Shown here: positions 31,441 through 41,318 of the stretch, piece by piece
Position numbering within the stretch: position 1 is the first letter of the stretch
Layout of the letters: each line of letters begins with the position of its first letter
Assembly (NCBI GenBank): GCA_037042915.1
Contig: CM073203.1
Span: forward strand, 2,170,001 to 2,234,000
Length of the DNA: 64,000 bases
Reading direction: 5' to 3'
Source: Auricularia sp. M13
Lineage: Eukaryota; Basidiomycota; Agaricomycetes; Auriculariales; Auriculariaceae
Translations under genes and position numbers: made by a program
Notes under the pieces: model-generated
What the model was told of the DNA's origin: nothing
The model's input: the letters and a program-made list of their open reading frames with translations, nothing else
Databases searched by the model: none

Positions 31441-31765
31441 CTACTCCCTGACCATTGTGCTCTCAACCCGTTGTTCCTCCTCCCATTCCTCAATGGCGCC
31501 CTTGAGCATTTCTTCGAGTATAAGTTCACCCTCTTCCATGTCTTCGGGATCTACAATTACGAAAAAATATCAATCGAGCATCGCGAGAGTCAAACCATGG
31601 CGACGCACCTGTTTTCAGCCCATGGCAGCGCTGGAACCACGATTTGTTTCCCCAGCCCTGCTTGATAACGGATTCTTTGGTAGGACGCGGACGTGTAGGG
31701 CCTGTAGGCATCGCAGATGGCTGGCGAAGAGATTGGGCAGAGAGCGACTGCTGATAGTGAACCAT
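31441..31765 (-). CDS. Small acidic protein, copy 2 (precedes a MIF gene)
   Basis: Exons 31765-31609 and 31550-31441 (58-base intron, GTGCGT...TTGTAG, phase 1) encode 88 residues. A Ser/Gln/Pro-rich start precedes PTKESVIKQGWG, WFQRCHGLKT, and an acidic helix EGELILEEMLKGAIEEWEEE. The core matches the gene at 22851 residue for residue in pattern (TK-SVIK-GWG, E-D--EG--IL--LK-AIEEW--EQ). The extra N-terminal ~20 residues are specific to this copy, or the other gene starts further upstream. Function unknown; the Trp-bearing acidic end could be a protein-interaction helix. Confidence 0.75.
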
Positions 31766-31979
31766 GCCCTGCGCGCATGCGACCAACCGCTTCCTTCCGC
31801 GCGTTGGTACCGAGGAGGCCGAGGCAGGCTATTATATCGCTGGTAAAGTGGGCGCGGAAGCATCTTTTGTCGGGGATAAGACCGTGCAACTCTCGCATGG
31901 ACAAAGTTGCCTCTTGCCGTGAGCGACCCGCATCTCGCGGTTAACATACAAGAACGAACCCACAATGATACACTCGGAA

Positions 31980-33438
31980 CTAGGCCCCTTTCTTCTCCAT
32001 CTCAATGAAGTCGTGTACAAGATCTATCGCAAAGGCAGTAAGTGCGAGTCGAAGCACAAACCCAGAGCAAAAGCAAGCGCACCAACAAGCATGCGTTCGT
32101 AATCATATTCGTACTTCAACCCGAGCACGTTCTTGCTCTTCGAGTTGTCGCACGTCACATAGGTGCCAGGTTCCATCCCGAACCCAGTTCCGGGCTTCCC
32201 TACAGGGACGCGGTCTGCAAATTCGGGGAACCGCTTATGGATGATGTCCACGGCCTCTTGATTACTGCATATGCCATCCATCGCGATGCAGTAGCGCTGG
32301 TTACCCGCCGCCTTCGGCGCGGCGAGCGCGAGGACGTGCGCGCGGGCCGTGTCGCGGACGTCAACCCAGACGTGCGCCCATGTATGAGGGACGTCCGCTC
32401 CACATTTCCCGGAGAAGATGTCGTAGAGTCCCTGTATCGATGTGCTGAGAGACGTGAGAGATTGGATATTCGCGAGGGGTCCGAATACGATGGCGCTGTA
32501 GAGCTTATTTTAGCATGTCCCATCAGGGTGGGCGTGCGATTACGAGTCGCCACGAACGCGTTAAGAACGATTACGTCAAATGAGGGCTGCTCTTCCTTGA
32601 CCCATTTCCATAGCTCTTGTTCAGCAAAGGTCTTGCTGCCGAAATACGCCATCACTGCCAGCAAAATATTAGGAAGGAGACGAGGATCAGAAGCAATGTC
32701 AACAGACTGGGATGAGCCTTTGCAACTTCCATTGTAACGGGATTCCAGTCTCAGAGGCAGCCATTGAGTGAAGCGTGAGAGACTGCGATACTAAATCAAC
32801 TCACCATCCTCCGTAATGACCTTGCCTGCCGGCCCAGGCAATTTCGCGCAGTCAGCTACAGCCGAGAGACTGTATTGGCCTGATAAGAAAACAGCGTTTA
32901 CGGCATTGTTGAGAGTCCCGCTCACCTCCCCGTGTAAACAATCCGTTTGACTGTTGGCGCGTGCTTCTTCGCGGCCTGCAGGATGGACAGGGTCCCTTGA
33001 ATGGCCGGTTCGATTATATCTACCCGTATACCATCGTCAGTCAACGCTTCAGCTCAGAACCTGGGTAGAAGAAACCTTTCAAGGGATCTGTCGGATGGAA
33101 ATGGAAAGGACTTGCGGTGTGGATGATGTAGTCAAAGCCAGGCTCGGCCTTCACAGCCTCGTCGAATGCTCCAGGCTGCGCGACGTCCTTGACGAAGGAG
33201 AAGTCGAGTTGAGTAGCATAGTCAGAGTAGAGCTTGAGGATGTCCTGTTTCTTGCTTTCGCTGCGCACGGTCGCGCGAACCCAGTATCTGCGGAGGTGAG
33301 CTTGCTTAACGGCTAACTTATGAGGACGTGATCGACGAACCCGGCCTGGAGGAGCTGTTTGAGAATGTGTGCAGCAATGTAGCCGGAAGCTCCTGTAAGC
33401 AACACGCGTTGGCGGGGAGGTTGAGTCTCCGCAGGCAT
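31980..33438 (-). CDS. Extended-SDR aldehyde/ketone reductase (Gre2/DFR-like)
   Basis: ATG at 33438: MPAETQPPRQRVLLTGASGYIAAH..., whose GASGYIAAH is the extended-SDR dinucleotide motif with the pattern GxxGxxA. The next exons give FVKDVAQPGAFDEAV and YIIHTASPF, then the active-site block YFGSK (YxxxK) in KTFAEQELWKWV. Later blocks AIVFGPLANI, WVDVRDTARAHVLAL, PFADRVPVGKPG-like and the C-terminal DLVHDFIEMEKKGA (stop at 31980) all fit the ketoreductase/dihydroflavonol-reductase branch, which reduces aldehydes and ketones with NADPH. At least seven short introns; the frame can be followed across all of them. An NADPH-dependent detoxification or secondary-metabolite role is likely, but the substrate cannot be read. 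Confidence 0.85.
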
Positions 33439-34454
33439 TTCGACGACAACGAGATGGGCGAGCGTGGATCCCGTAATATCTAACCCGCCAATATATATAT
33501 GCAAGCTGGCATGCGCAGCATGGAACGTTCTTCTATATTGCCGATGGGTCGATGAGTCTAGGACGGTTTGGTCGACGGACCGCCTACATCAGCCTTCGGG
33601 AAGCCGATATGATATAGAGTAGTATGCAACGAAGCAAAGAATGCCCAGGTACGATGACGGACAACCTGCATTAGACACATGAATTACCGCAATCATAAAG
33701 TCCGTGCGCACTGAAGGAAGTCGCAGGCGCAGTCTTGAGCAGAGATACCGGCCGCGACGACAAATTCCATACGTATTACTGTGTCATGTCAGGTCAGAAG
33801 CTGTGCTGAAGTATCTCCATGATCAATCGAGCGCTGGCCAGCAACAAAGATGGAAAGAAGAATCGCGCATGCTGAACGGATCAAAGTTGAACCACGTTGC
33901 CTCCCACGAGAGGCAAGACATGAAGCTTGAGGCTTGCTCGGAGGTAGTGGAAGAGTGTGCTCGGCAGATCTCGCGGAAGATACCTTTGGCGTTTGAGTCC
34001 CAATTGAACGGCTCGTCATAATCTGAGCTGCCACATTCGCCGCTCGAGAGGCCGAGAAAACCAGAACGTTTTAGGAGGGCGAAATACGCAAATAATCCCT
34101 AGCATTAGAGATATCTTGCAGCTATAAAATTAAGGCGCAAGGCCCAAATAAATCTTGCGGCCCGAGAGGTTGTCTAATAACCTCCAGAATCTAGAAGTGG
34201 CCGAGGGTTGCACCAGCATTTTTGAACTAGAAACCGCGCCAGAGCAGCGCTCCTCAGCAAAAATGTCAAGTGCGCACCGGTCTGCGTTTTGGCAGCTAAA
34301 ATAATTCAGCAGAGCCTGCGTCGTGCACGCCCTCAAGCAAGAGGTCCCAACTAGGGTGATGGCGGGAGGCAGGAGGGAAAGAAACGGAAGGCGGAGTTGC
34401 GGATGAGCGGTCGCGTATCTCCGACGATATCATCCTTGACCTCAATTCCTTTGA
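33439..34454. other. Intergenic between divergent reductase and AFI1 genes
   Basis: No coding exon recognised in about 1 kb. A TA-repeat (ATATATATAT) near 33491-33500 lies just 5' of the reductase start. Confidence 0.4.
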
Positions 34455-37305
34455 ATGGGCCGGCGGAAGAATGTTTCGTACGTGCTACTGGCCGAATTCG
34501 ATATCGACGTTGGCACTACGCTTTCGCGCCAGTTGCCATGGCCTACAGGCGTCGACCCCCAGTGCGCACTAGCCAGTTATTTACTCGACTCGGCTAGATG
34601 CTCATAACGCACTCAGGCTGCTGGCCGAGCTGATGCTGCCCGAGGGCGTGCACGACGTCGAGCAAGACTGGACAGTCTTTATGCTCAATCAAACTGCCGA
34701 GAACACCTGCGAAATTATGATCGAGGCGTCGTCCTCTGAGGAAGAGGAAGACGACAGCGACACCGGCTCTGGCACCAAGTCTCAGCCAATATTACACGTT
34801 CTAAATCTCGTATTTCGAAAATTTGACTCTACGGCCAAGCGGTAAGCAACTTTTATTCTCCTCAGATGAGGCCTAAATGAAGCAGAAAATGGGTTGTCAA
34901 GGCGCTAGCAATATGCACACACCATCCTTATATCCACATATTCAAGGTGCGCATAATCCTTCTGGGTATCACAGCGCTGTCTGCGCGAATTCGCAACGAT
35001 AGTCAAAACGGGCCACGACAATGTCTTGCAATGTTAACAGCGTTGCAAGCTCGCAATTCGTCGCAATGGCTCGCAACGACCACAGACCTTGGATTCTGCA
35101 GCAGCTTGTCTCCTCAGGTTGCTCAGTACCTGTCTGCATCGCTCCTTCATAGATCCACGCATCATGCCTGCGTAGGCGGTGCCCGGGATGGCAGAGGAAC
35201 GTCGCCTTGCGACCTTGCTGTGACACCCCCCTCATCAGTGCTGTGATACCCGGTTCAGCTGCAATGGATCGAATTGACTGTCTACCTTTAGCCAGTCCTT
35301 CTCGTCGCCCTGCAAGCCTATTTCGACGAACCGTCGGAAGCATGCCTCAACAGGCTATACGAGGCCGTGACCGCAATGGACATTGCAATGGCACCAACGC
35401 TATCCCGCTACGAGCGCCTCATCATGCGACAAATGGACCGGCGAGATCTCTTCGCAGAGAAGCAACAACAGCTCCCAGCTGGCACGGTGGCGACGGGGAA
35501 CCCTTCGCGGTCCGTAGAGTCGTTTGAACAGACACGAAGTCGCACGTCGAGTATGATGTCCGGCTCTACGGACGTCGACGGCGAAGCCGAGAGTGTGGAT
35601 TCCAACCATAAGGTCGGCATGACGCTGGGCGAGAAGGACTATCGATACTTCTACACCAGCATCAAGTATGCGTCGCGGCCGCCCGCACCGCCCGTCGTGC
35701 TGCCCGTCAAAGTGCCCCTGGCATCGTTCCCCGAGGACGTCGGCGAGGTGCGCTTCCGTTTTCGTGTCGTTTTATGGGTTTCCACTGAAGCGCGACGGGC
35801 AGTACTCGCTGGTCTCGCTCATCCAGACGTTCTCGGGCCCGAACGCCCAGGTCAGCGGGCCGATACACGCGCAGCTGCACACGAACGGAAACTTGACGCA
35901 CCCCATCGTCGTCCTGTTCAACGCCCTCATAACGCAGAAGCGCGTCATTTTCCTCGGCACGCGCGCGGGACAGGTGTCCGAGTACGTCCTCGCGGCGTGT
36001 GCGCTCGCTAGCGGGTGCGGCACCGTGCTGCGCGGCTTCGTCGAGCGCGCGTTCCCGTACGCGCATCTCGCGCTGTGCGACACTGTCATGCAGAATGTGT
36101 GAGCGCGCTTTCCTCCAGCCCACAATTACCAGGATGGCTGACGAAGAGCAGGCCAGGCTACATCGCGGGCGTGACGAACCCGATCTTTGAGCAGAAGGAC
36201 TGGTGGGACCTGCTTTGCAACACGACGACGGGAAAGATGACGGTGCACAAGAACATCAACGCCGCGCCGCCGCCGCTCGCGCACTTTCCCAGCGTGCCGA
36301 GCACGCCGCTGCCGGGTCTGCCGCGGCAGGATACCCTGGGCAGCCAGGATCCGGACGACGCGGCGGGCAAACAGGCCAAGGCGCGCGACGATCACCCCGA
36401 CAACATCTTCATGGAGGAGGTACCACGTCTCCTTTTTTGTCCAGTCCCTGTGCTAACGTAACGCAGATTCTGCTGATGATTCAGCAACACCATGGCGAGT
36501 CCAACGTGCGGCAGCGGTTCACGGAGTACGTGCAGCGCTTCGTGCGGATGGCGGCGCGGTACGAGGAGGAGCAGTTCCGGCACACGGACATCGGCTTCCG
36601 CAGCGCGGCGTTCAGCGCCGCGGCGGGCACGCTGGGGAGCGGCGTCGTCGTTCCGGTCGACAGCGCGGCGTGGGCCAAGGAGCTCAACGCGAACGCGTCG
36701 CGCATCGAGGGCTGGCGCAAGACGCGCTCGTACGAGTACTTCGCGGCCGACTTCCAGACGCAGATGGAGCACTCGCAGTTCCGCACGATCGATATCGCGC
36801 ACCAGCTCGGGCGACTGCTGTTCATGCGCAGCGTGCCGCCCGCCGAGGCGAAGGCGATCGCGCGCACGTTCGCGCAGGTGTGCGGCGACGGCGGGTACGA
36901 GGCCGTCGTGGAGCTGCTCGCGTATCTGCCGCTGAGCCGCGGCGGGCTGACGCCGCTGGCGTTTGGGCTGTTCAGCCAGAGCGAGACGGTCAGAGCGAGC
37001 ACGGTCGAGCTGTTCAACCGATTAAGGAACTGGGAGGTCGGACGGGTGTTCATCAGGCTGCTCAATCATTTCCAGCGGTGCGTATACTTACCGCCACTCT
37101 CGATTTCGGCGAACTTCCTCCTTTCGCATTGTCGCCGGAGTACTGAAGTTCGTTCAGATTCGCGTATGTGCGGTTGGCAGCGCAGCAGCAGCAGTTGCAG
37201 CAGCAACAGCAGCAACAGCAGCCTCTTCATGCCTCTCTCAGCGCCCCGAACATCGCCATGGCCCGCTCGCCGAGCAATAATAGTCAAAGCTCTCTGGGTC
37301 ACTGA
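34455..37305 (+). CDS. AFI1: AFI1-like DENN-type polarity protein (Arf3-interacting)
   Basis: Eight exons (34455-34561, 34617-34841, 34886-34946, 35292-35747, 35803-36098, 36152-36419, 36467-37077, 37158-37305) give 723 residues in frame. The N-terminus MGRRKNVSYVLLAEFDIDVG is the Afi1 docking domain for the GTPase Arf3, with LLAELMLPEGVHD and DWTVFMLNQ following. Central blocks QTFSGPNAQ, IVVLFNALITQKRVIFLG, CTALRGF-like and PGYIAGVTNPIFEQKDWWDLL belong to the 'stabilisation of polarity axis' (SPA/DENN) region. In yeast and Aspergillus this protein marks polarity at sites of growth. Intron 3 is unusually long (345 nt against 46-80 for the rest) and the last exon starts with a Gln run (CAG repeats, about 37177-37216). 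An acidic serine stretch lies at about 34727-34765. Confidence 0.9.
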
Positions 37306-37880
37306 GGTCCGTCGTACAGTCTCGTTCCGATTTTTTCTCCGTTGCTGGATATTGCGATGAGGGCGCCCTACCCTGTCTATACCTCCCGTGTATGTGCATC
37401 TGTGATTATAGTAATCCGTGTTCGTTTTGATCGTAAGCTTTAGGAGAATGGAAATGCATTTCAAAGTTCACATGCATAGGCCCATAGTTCCTGTACCCAC
37501 CCACCTACATGCTGAGGACTCAAGATGGAGCCGCTTCAACTGCAAAAGATAAGGAGAAGGATGGGACCACACTCAGCAGACAGTTGAAAGATCATGGAGG
37601 TTAGTCGAGGCTGGTTCAATAGGCATGGGACGACACTTTCTTGGGCTGCAGACATGTTTATTGTTCATGGAAGTTACTGAATGCTCGTTCAATAAGCAGG
37701 GACTCAGAAGATCATGTTGGAGCAGCGGAGCGCAGCGTACATCTTGAGTCGTAGCACCCATGGAATGACAGGATACATTCGCGAATACAAGGACGCTTCG
37801 ACGAGTCTTCGTCACATTTTTCTTCGCTTTTGACAGCAATAGTCTTCATCTTATTCTTGGTTTTTGATCAATGTGGCAAG
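37306..37880. other. Intergenic between convergent genes
   Basis: Holds the 3' flanks of AFI1 (+) and the DUF4267 gene (-). No other feature seen. Confidence 0.4.
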
Positions 37881-38276
37881 TTAGAACCCTGCGAGCAGCA
37901 GACTCCCAACTCCAGCGACCATGGGCGCGTAACCCCAGTGATTCCATTCTCCCTGACCGTTGGCCTTGCAGATGGCGCCGTCCGCGAAAGCCACGCCGCT
38001 GGCAGCGATCACGATCCAACCGAGTGTTTGGCGGTGGCCAAAGTACGCCGCTGCGTACAACGCCAGTCCCATGAACACGTCTCTGACGCCGTAAACCGCC
38101 AAAAGCGCGTCGAGCACCTGTCTGTCTGCGGCAAGGACGGGCGGCTTCATCTCGAAGAACGTGAGCGCATGCTCTGGGCGCAGGACCGCATTGATGCCGA
38201 ATCCGACGAATATGGTCCCGAAGACGGTGGCGGCGACGCGGAGCGCAGAGTGCGGTGAGGTGCGCGAGTTCGACAT
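37881..38276 (-). CDS. DUF4267-type small membrane protein
   Basis: 131 residues, single exon, ATG at 38276 (MSNSRTSPHS). Four hydrophobic segments: VAATVFGTIFVGFGINAVLR, LLAVYGVRDVFMGLALYAAAY, LGWIVIAASGVAFADGA and MVAGVGSLLLAG. The FGINAVLRPEHALTFFE block is characteristic of the fungal DUF4267 family, of unknown function. An upstream in-frame extension exists but has no ATG. Confidence 0.8.
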   Translation of the reverse strand: MSNSRTSPHSALRVAATVFGTIFVGFGINAVLRPEHALTFFEMKPPVLAADRQVLDALLAVYGVRDVFMGLALYAAAYFGHRQTLGWIVIAASGVAFADGAICKANGQGEWNHWGYAPMVAGVGSLLLAGF

Positions 38277-38606
38277 GTTGGAAGGGAAGATGTCGATAAG
38301 GTTCAAAATGTGGCAACGGGATTTATAGTTTGCTCTGTCTGCTTATTCAGCATTGCTGTCTCGAGCGGATCCACTAGCAGAACACATCAATAGAGCCCTT
38401 GTAAGGTAATTATCAATGAAGAAATGGAGTGCTGCGGCTGCTCTCAAACATGAGACCCTGGGATCCGTAAATTCGGAAATTCGGATGGAGGTTCACATAC
38501 AAGTCCCGTAGCGATTGAGCGAGAATCGCGTCCCAGTAGAGATACAAGAGTCAAGCGCTCAGTCGTTCATGCGTTGAAGAAGCCGTAAGATGCGCGATAT
38601 CGTCCA
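38277..38606. other. Short intergenic stretch, nothing recognised
   Basis: Between the 5' side of the DUF4267 gene and the 3' end of the CFEM gene. No motif. Confidence 0.4.
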
Positions 38607-39763
38607 TTATACAGCAGTCTCGGTCGCGTCCTTGAAGTCGTACTGCGGAGGCTCGGTCCTCTCGCCGCGATTCTCCGCGCGCATCCTATCCACGACATCC
38701 CGCACAACCACGGGATCGGCTCCCTGCGCCAGCATGTGCTGGACCGTCTCACTCTGCTGCACCGTGAGACCCTCACGTTCCTGAACCCCAGAGTCCATAG
38801 CAGCGGGGCTCGCCACGAACGGGCGTGCAATGTACGGTCCGATCGGCGTACCGGTGTGACTTTCAGCGGAGATGCCGCCGCCAGACCCGGCGCCGGGTTG
38901 AGGGCCATAAGGGTTGTAGCTGTCGCCAGACGCGTGCTGGCCCACGACGGGAGGCTGGAATTGCTTCTCCGAGCTGGTCTGAGGCCTGGGATTCCGGGAT
39001 GCACGACGGCGTCGACGGCGGAGGAGGAGAAATACGAGCGCAAGGAGCGTGATGAGTGCGAGACCGCCGACCGCCCCACCAACTGCGCCCCCAATTACGG
39101 CTGCTCTTGATTTGGGATGGCTCGATGCATCTGCAGAGGAGGATGGCTCTGAGGATGCAGGGAAAGACGCTGAAATGTCTGGCGACGCACTGCTCGGCGT
39201 CTGTAGGTTCGACTCGGACGGTTTGGAACCCGTGGTAGATGGTGTCGTGCCTCCGGTGTCACTAGGACTAGCACTTGGCGACGTGGGAGAATTGCTCGGA
39301 CCATTTGGTGGACTGGAGAGGAATAAGAGAATGTCAGCCTATTGCCAAATCGACAATTGCACACTTACTTGGCCGTTGTTGGATTCGGAGTGCTCGAGGA
39401 CTGCGTCTAGCATCATTCAGCATATCGCAGATTGAGATGTCTTTGGCGTGTACTCACGACAGCAGCACATACGCCGTCGAAGAAGCTACGTGCCGTTTGT
39501 ATATCATTCTGAGAGCATGCGCCTTGTACGCAACCGAACAGCGCATTCTGTGCGCTGGCGGATCGACATAGACACGCGAGATTCTGGACAGAGACAGGAG
39601 AGCATTCCGTCTGAGTACTTCCTAGACAGCTGACAGCGCATCCTGGAATTGACTGTCATTAGCCAGCGTCGATCATGAGCAGTCATTTCGCACCTGGCGG
39701 ATTCTGCGCGAACGCTGCGGATAGTAGGAAAACGAGAACGATGGCCCGTTCTGTACAACGCAT
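38607..39763 (-). CDS. CFEM-domain cell-surface protein with one membrane helix
   Basis: ATG at 39763 starts a signal peptide (MRCTERAIVLVFLLSAAFAQ). Exons 39763-39694, 39642-39458, a small Ser/Thr exon near 39369-39330, and a long last exon to 38607. The CFEM domain has the eight expected cysteines: PGCAVSCLG, TEC, LACLCRSAS, LFGCVQGACS, FFDGVCAAV. A Ser/Thr/Pro-rich stalk of ~70 residues follows, then a helix (AAVIGGAVGGAVGGLALITLLALVFLLL) written here as two parts of a ~28-residue span, the stop-transfer RRRRRR, and a cytoplasmic tail ending KDATETAV. Many CFEM proteins are GPI-anchored; this one has a true membrane span and tail. Known roles include haem/iron capture and host signalling. 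Which applies here cannot be told: the usual haem-binding Asp is not clear. Confidence 0.85.
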
Positions 39764-39999
39764 AGATAGTAAGAGGGCAAGAGGCATGCGCGCCAGTTTC
39801 GAGTCGGCGAGATGGGGTATGATGCAAATGCGGCCGCGCGAGACGTTGCGTCATTATTGGAAACTGTAAGAGCCACCGTAAGAATATAATTGTTTCGGTA
39901 TTTGCGAACAAGACTGGCATACTCTTTTACTGACACTACTATTAAAGAGCATTGACAGCTGTATTGTTGCAGGCGACGATCCCCGCCAGCTGTCGACTA
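39764..39999. other. 5' flank of the CFEM gene
   Basis: No coding exon recognised; the MITE begins at 40000. Confidence 0.35.
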
Positions 40000-40476
40000 C
40001 TGTAAAGCTAATAATTATTACCTCGTCACGCGTCACGGAGGACGCGCGGCCCGGTAATAATCGTGTTTTGTAGCATGTCACGGGCTGCTCAAAGTAATAA
40101 GATGTCACGCTGTTCGAAGGCCCAATTGCTCAGTTATTACCGTCGGGAGCGGCGCGCCTTCGGCGCCCATGATATAGGACTACATGAAGGGGGGTTTTAC
40201 ATAGTATGTCTCAAATTAGAGCAATTAGTGCCTTATTTCTCGATGAATTACCTGGTTGAAGCGTTGGGGAACCTGGAAAGGTCCAGAAATCAAATAATCC
40301 GGCACAACATTGTCCAATTGGGCCACTGCATGTCCTCCTGGTGAGAAATACCAGTACACCTATCAGTTATTTTTGTCAGTCATATGGCCATGGTCACGTG
40401 TCACGGGAGACCCAAGGTAATGTCTCCGACGTGTCACGGTACAGAGGCCCCGGTAATAATTATTAGCTTTACAGTA
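39998..40476. mobile_element. MITE with 24-26-bp perfect inverted ends, TA-flanked
   Basis: CTACTGTAAAGCTAATAATTATTACC at the left end has its exact reverse complement at the right end (shown here only by its 5' half; left copy 39997-40022, right copy 40452-40477). Counting TA (39998-39999, 40475-40476) as the target duplication gives a 475-bp element starting CTGTAAAGC, as for Tc1/mariner/pogo-type MITEs. A 3-bp GAC duplication is an alternative reading. The interior repeats CCGGTAATAAT-like motifs and has no gene. Confidence 0.65.
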
Positions 40477-41318
40477 GACTGCCGCATCGCGCCATGTCAG
40501 CTGCGCTGCCAGCGCTCGGTCTCGCCCTTCCTGGAAGCCCCAATGTACCGGCGCAGGCAGCTGCAGTGCTTCAGCCATAGCCTGCTGGTATTCGTGGCAG
40601 GATATTGAGGATTTTCTCGGGGCGAATGCGTGCGGCCGCGGACCGGGTGAGTCCGTGTTTGGTCCGTGTGTTTTGCGCTGGTTTTTCGGGTTCGCTTCGT
40701 GCCACGATCTGCCCAGTGCCCGGTAATGGTATGTATCACCCTGACATACAGCATTTTGTACACATGCCAGTGCTCCCCGAGCTTGTTGTGGTGCTCGAAG
40801 CTCGTGAAGAGGTATTTGATATGCACTAATGTTACCTGGAGCTGTGAAGCTAAGCTTCTGGGGTCACTTTTTACTGGTATACAGGTGTCATTCACCTTTC
40901 CCTAATGATCCGCCCTCGATGTCGAAAAGCCACGTGGATCGGCGATGCGCTGGGTCATCTTCTTGGCAAGTGATCACAGGATTTTCTTCCACCGTAGCGA
41001 GCGCGTCGAAATCAGGGTACAACGCTGAGCCTTCTCTACTTGCTCACCTGCATGGTATCAACCAGGGCTGGAGATATACAGGCAAGTACTTACCCATAAT
41101 AGGAATCAGCTGAATGCCCACTGCGGTGCTAGTGACAGGCTAATCATCATGACTTTCTCGCGTGGCATTGCGTTGCGTTCCAATCTCAACTGAGCGCACA
41201 TGGTTACGCAGTCGCCAGCGGCGTAAGAGCCATTATGCCACTCTATATACATATGTAGGACCTAACCTCGCAGCTCACATCACCCGTTGTCCTTTCTCTT
41301 TCGTGAATTTCCTTCACC
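40477..41318. other. Upstream region of the GH31 gene
   Basis: No gene recognised. The motif CCCGGTAATG (near 40718) echoes repeats inside the MITE. A pyrimidine-rich tract just before 41319 is typical of a core promoter and 5' UTR. Confidence 0.35.

Noticed and set aside
34947-35527. Open frames inside AFI1 intron 3
   Set aside because: They cross the intron/exon borders in the wrong frame and have no motif.
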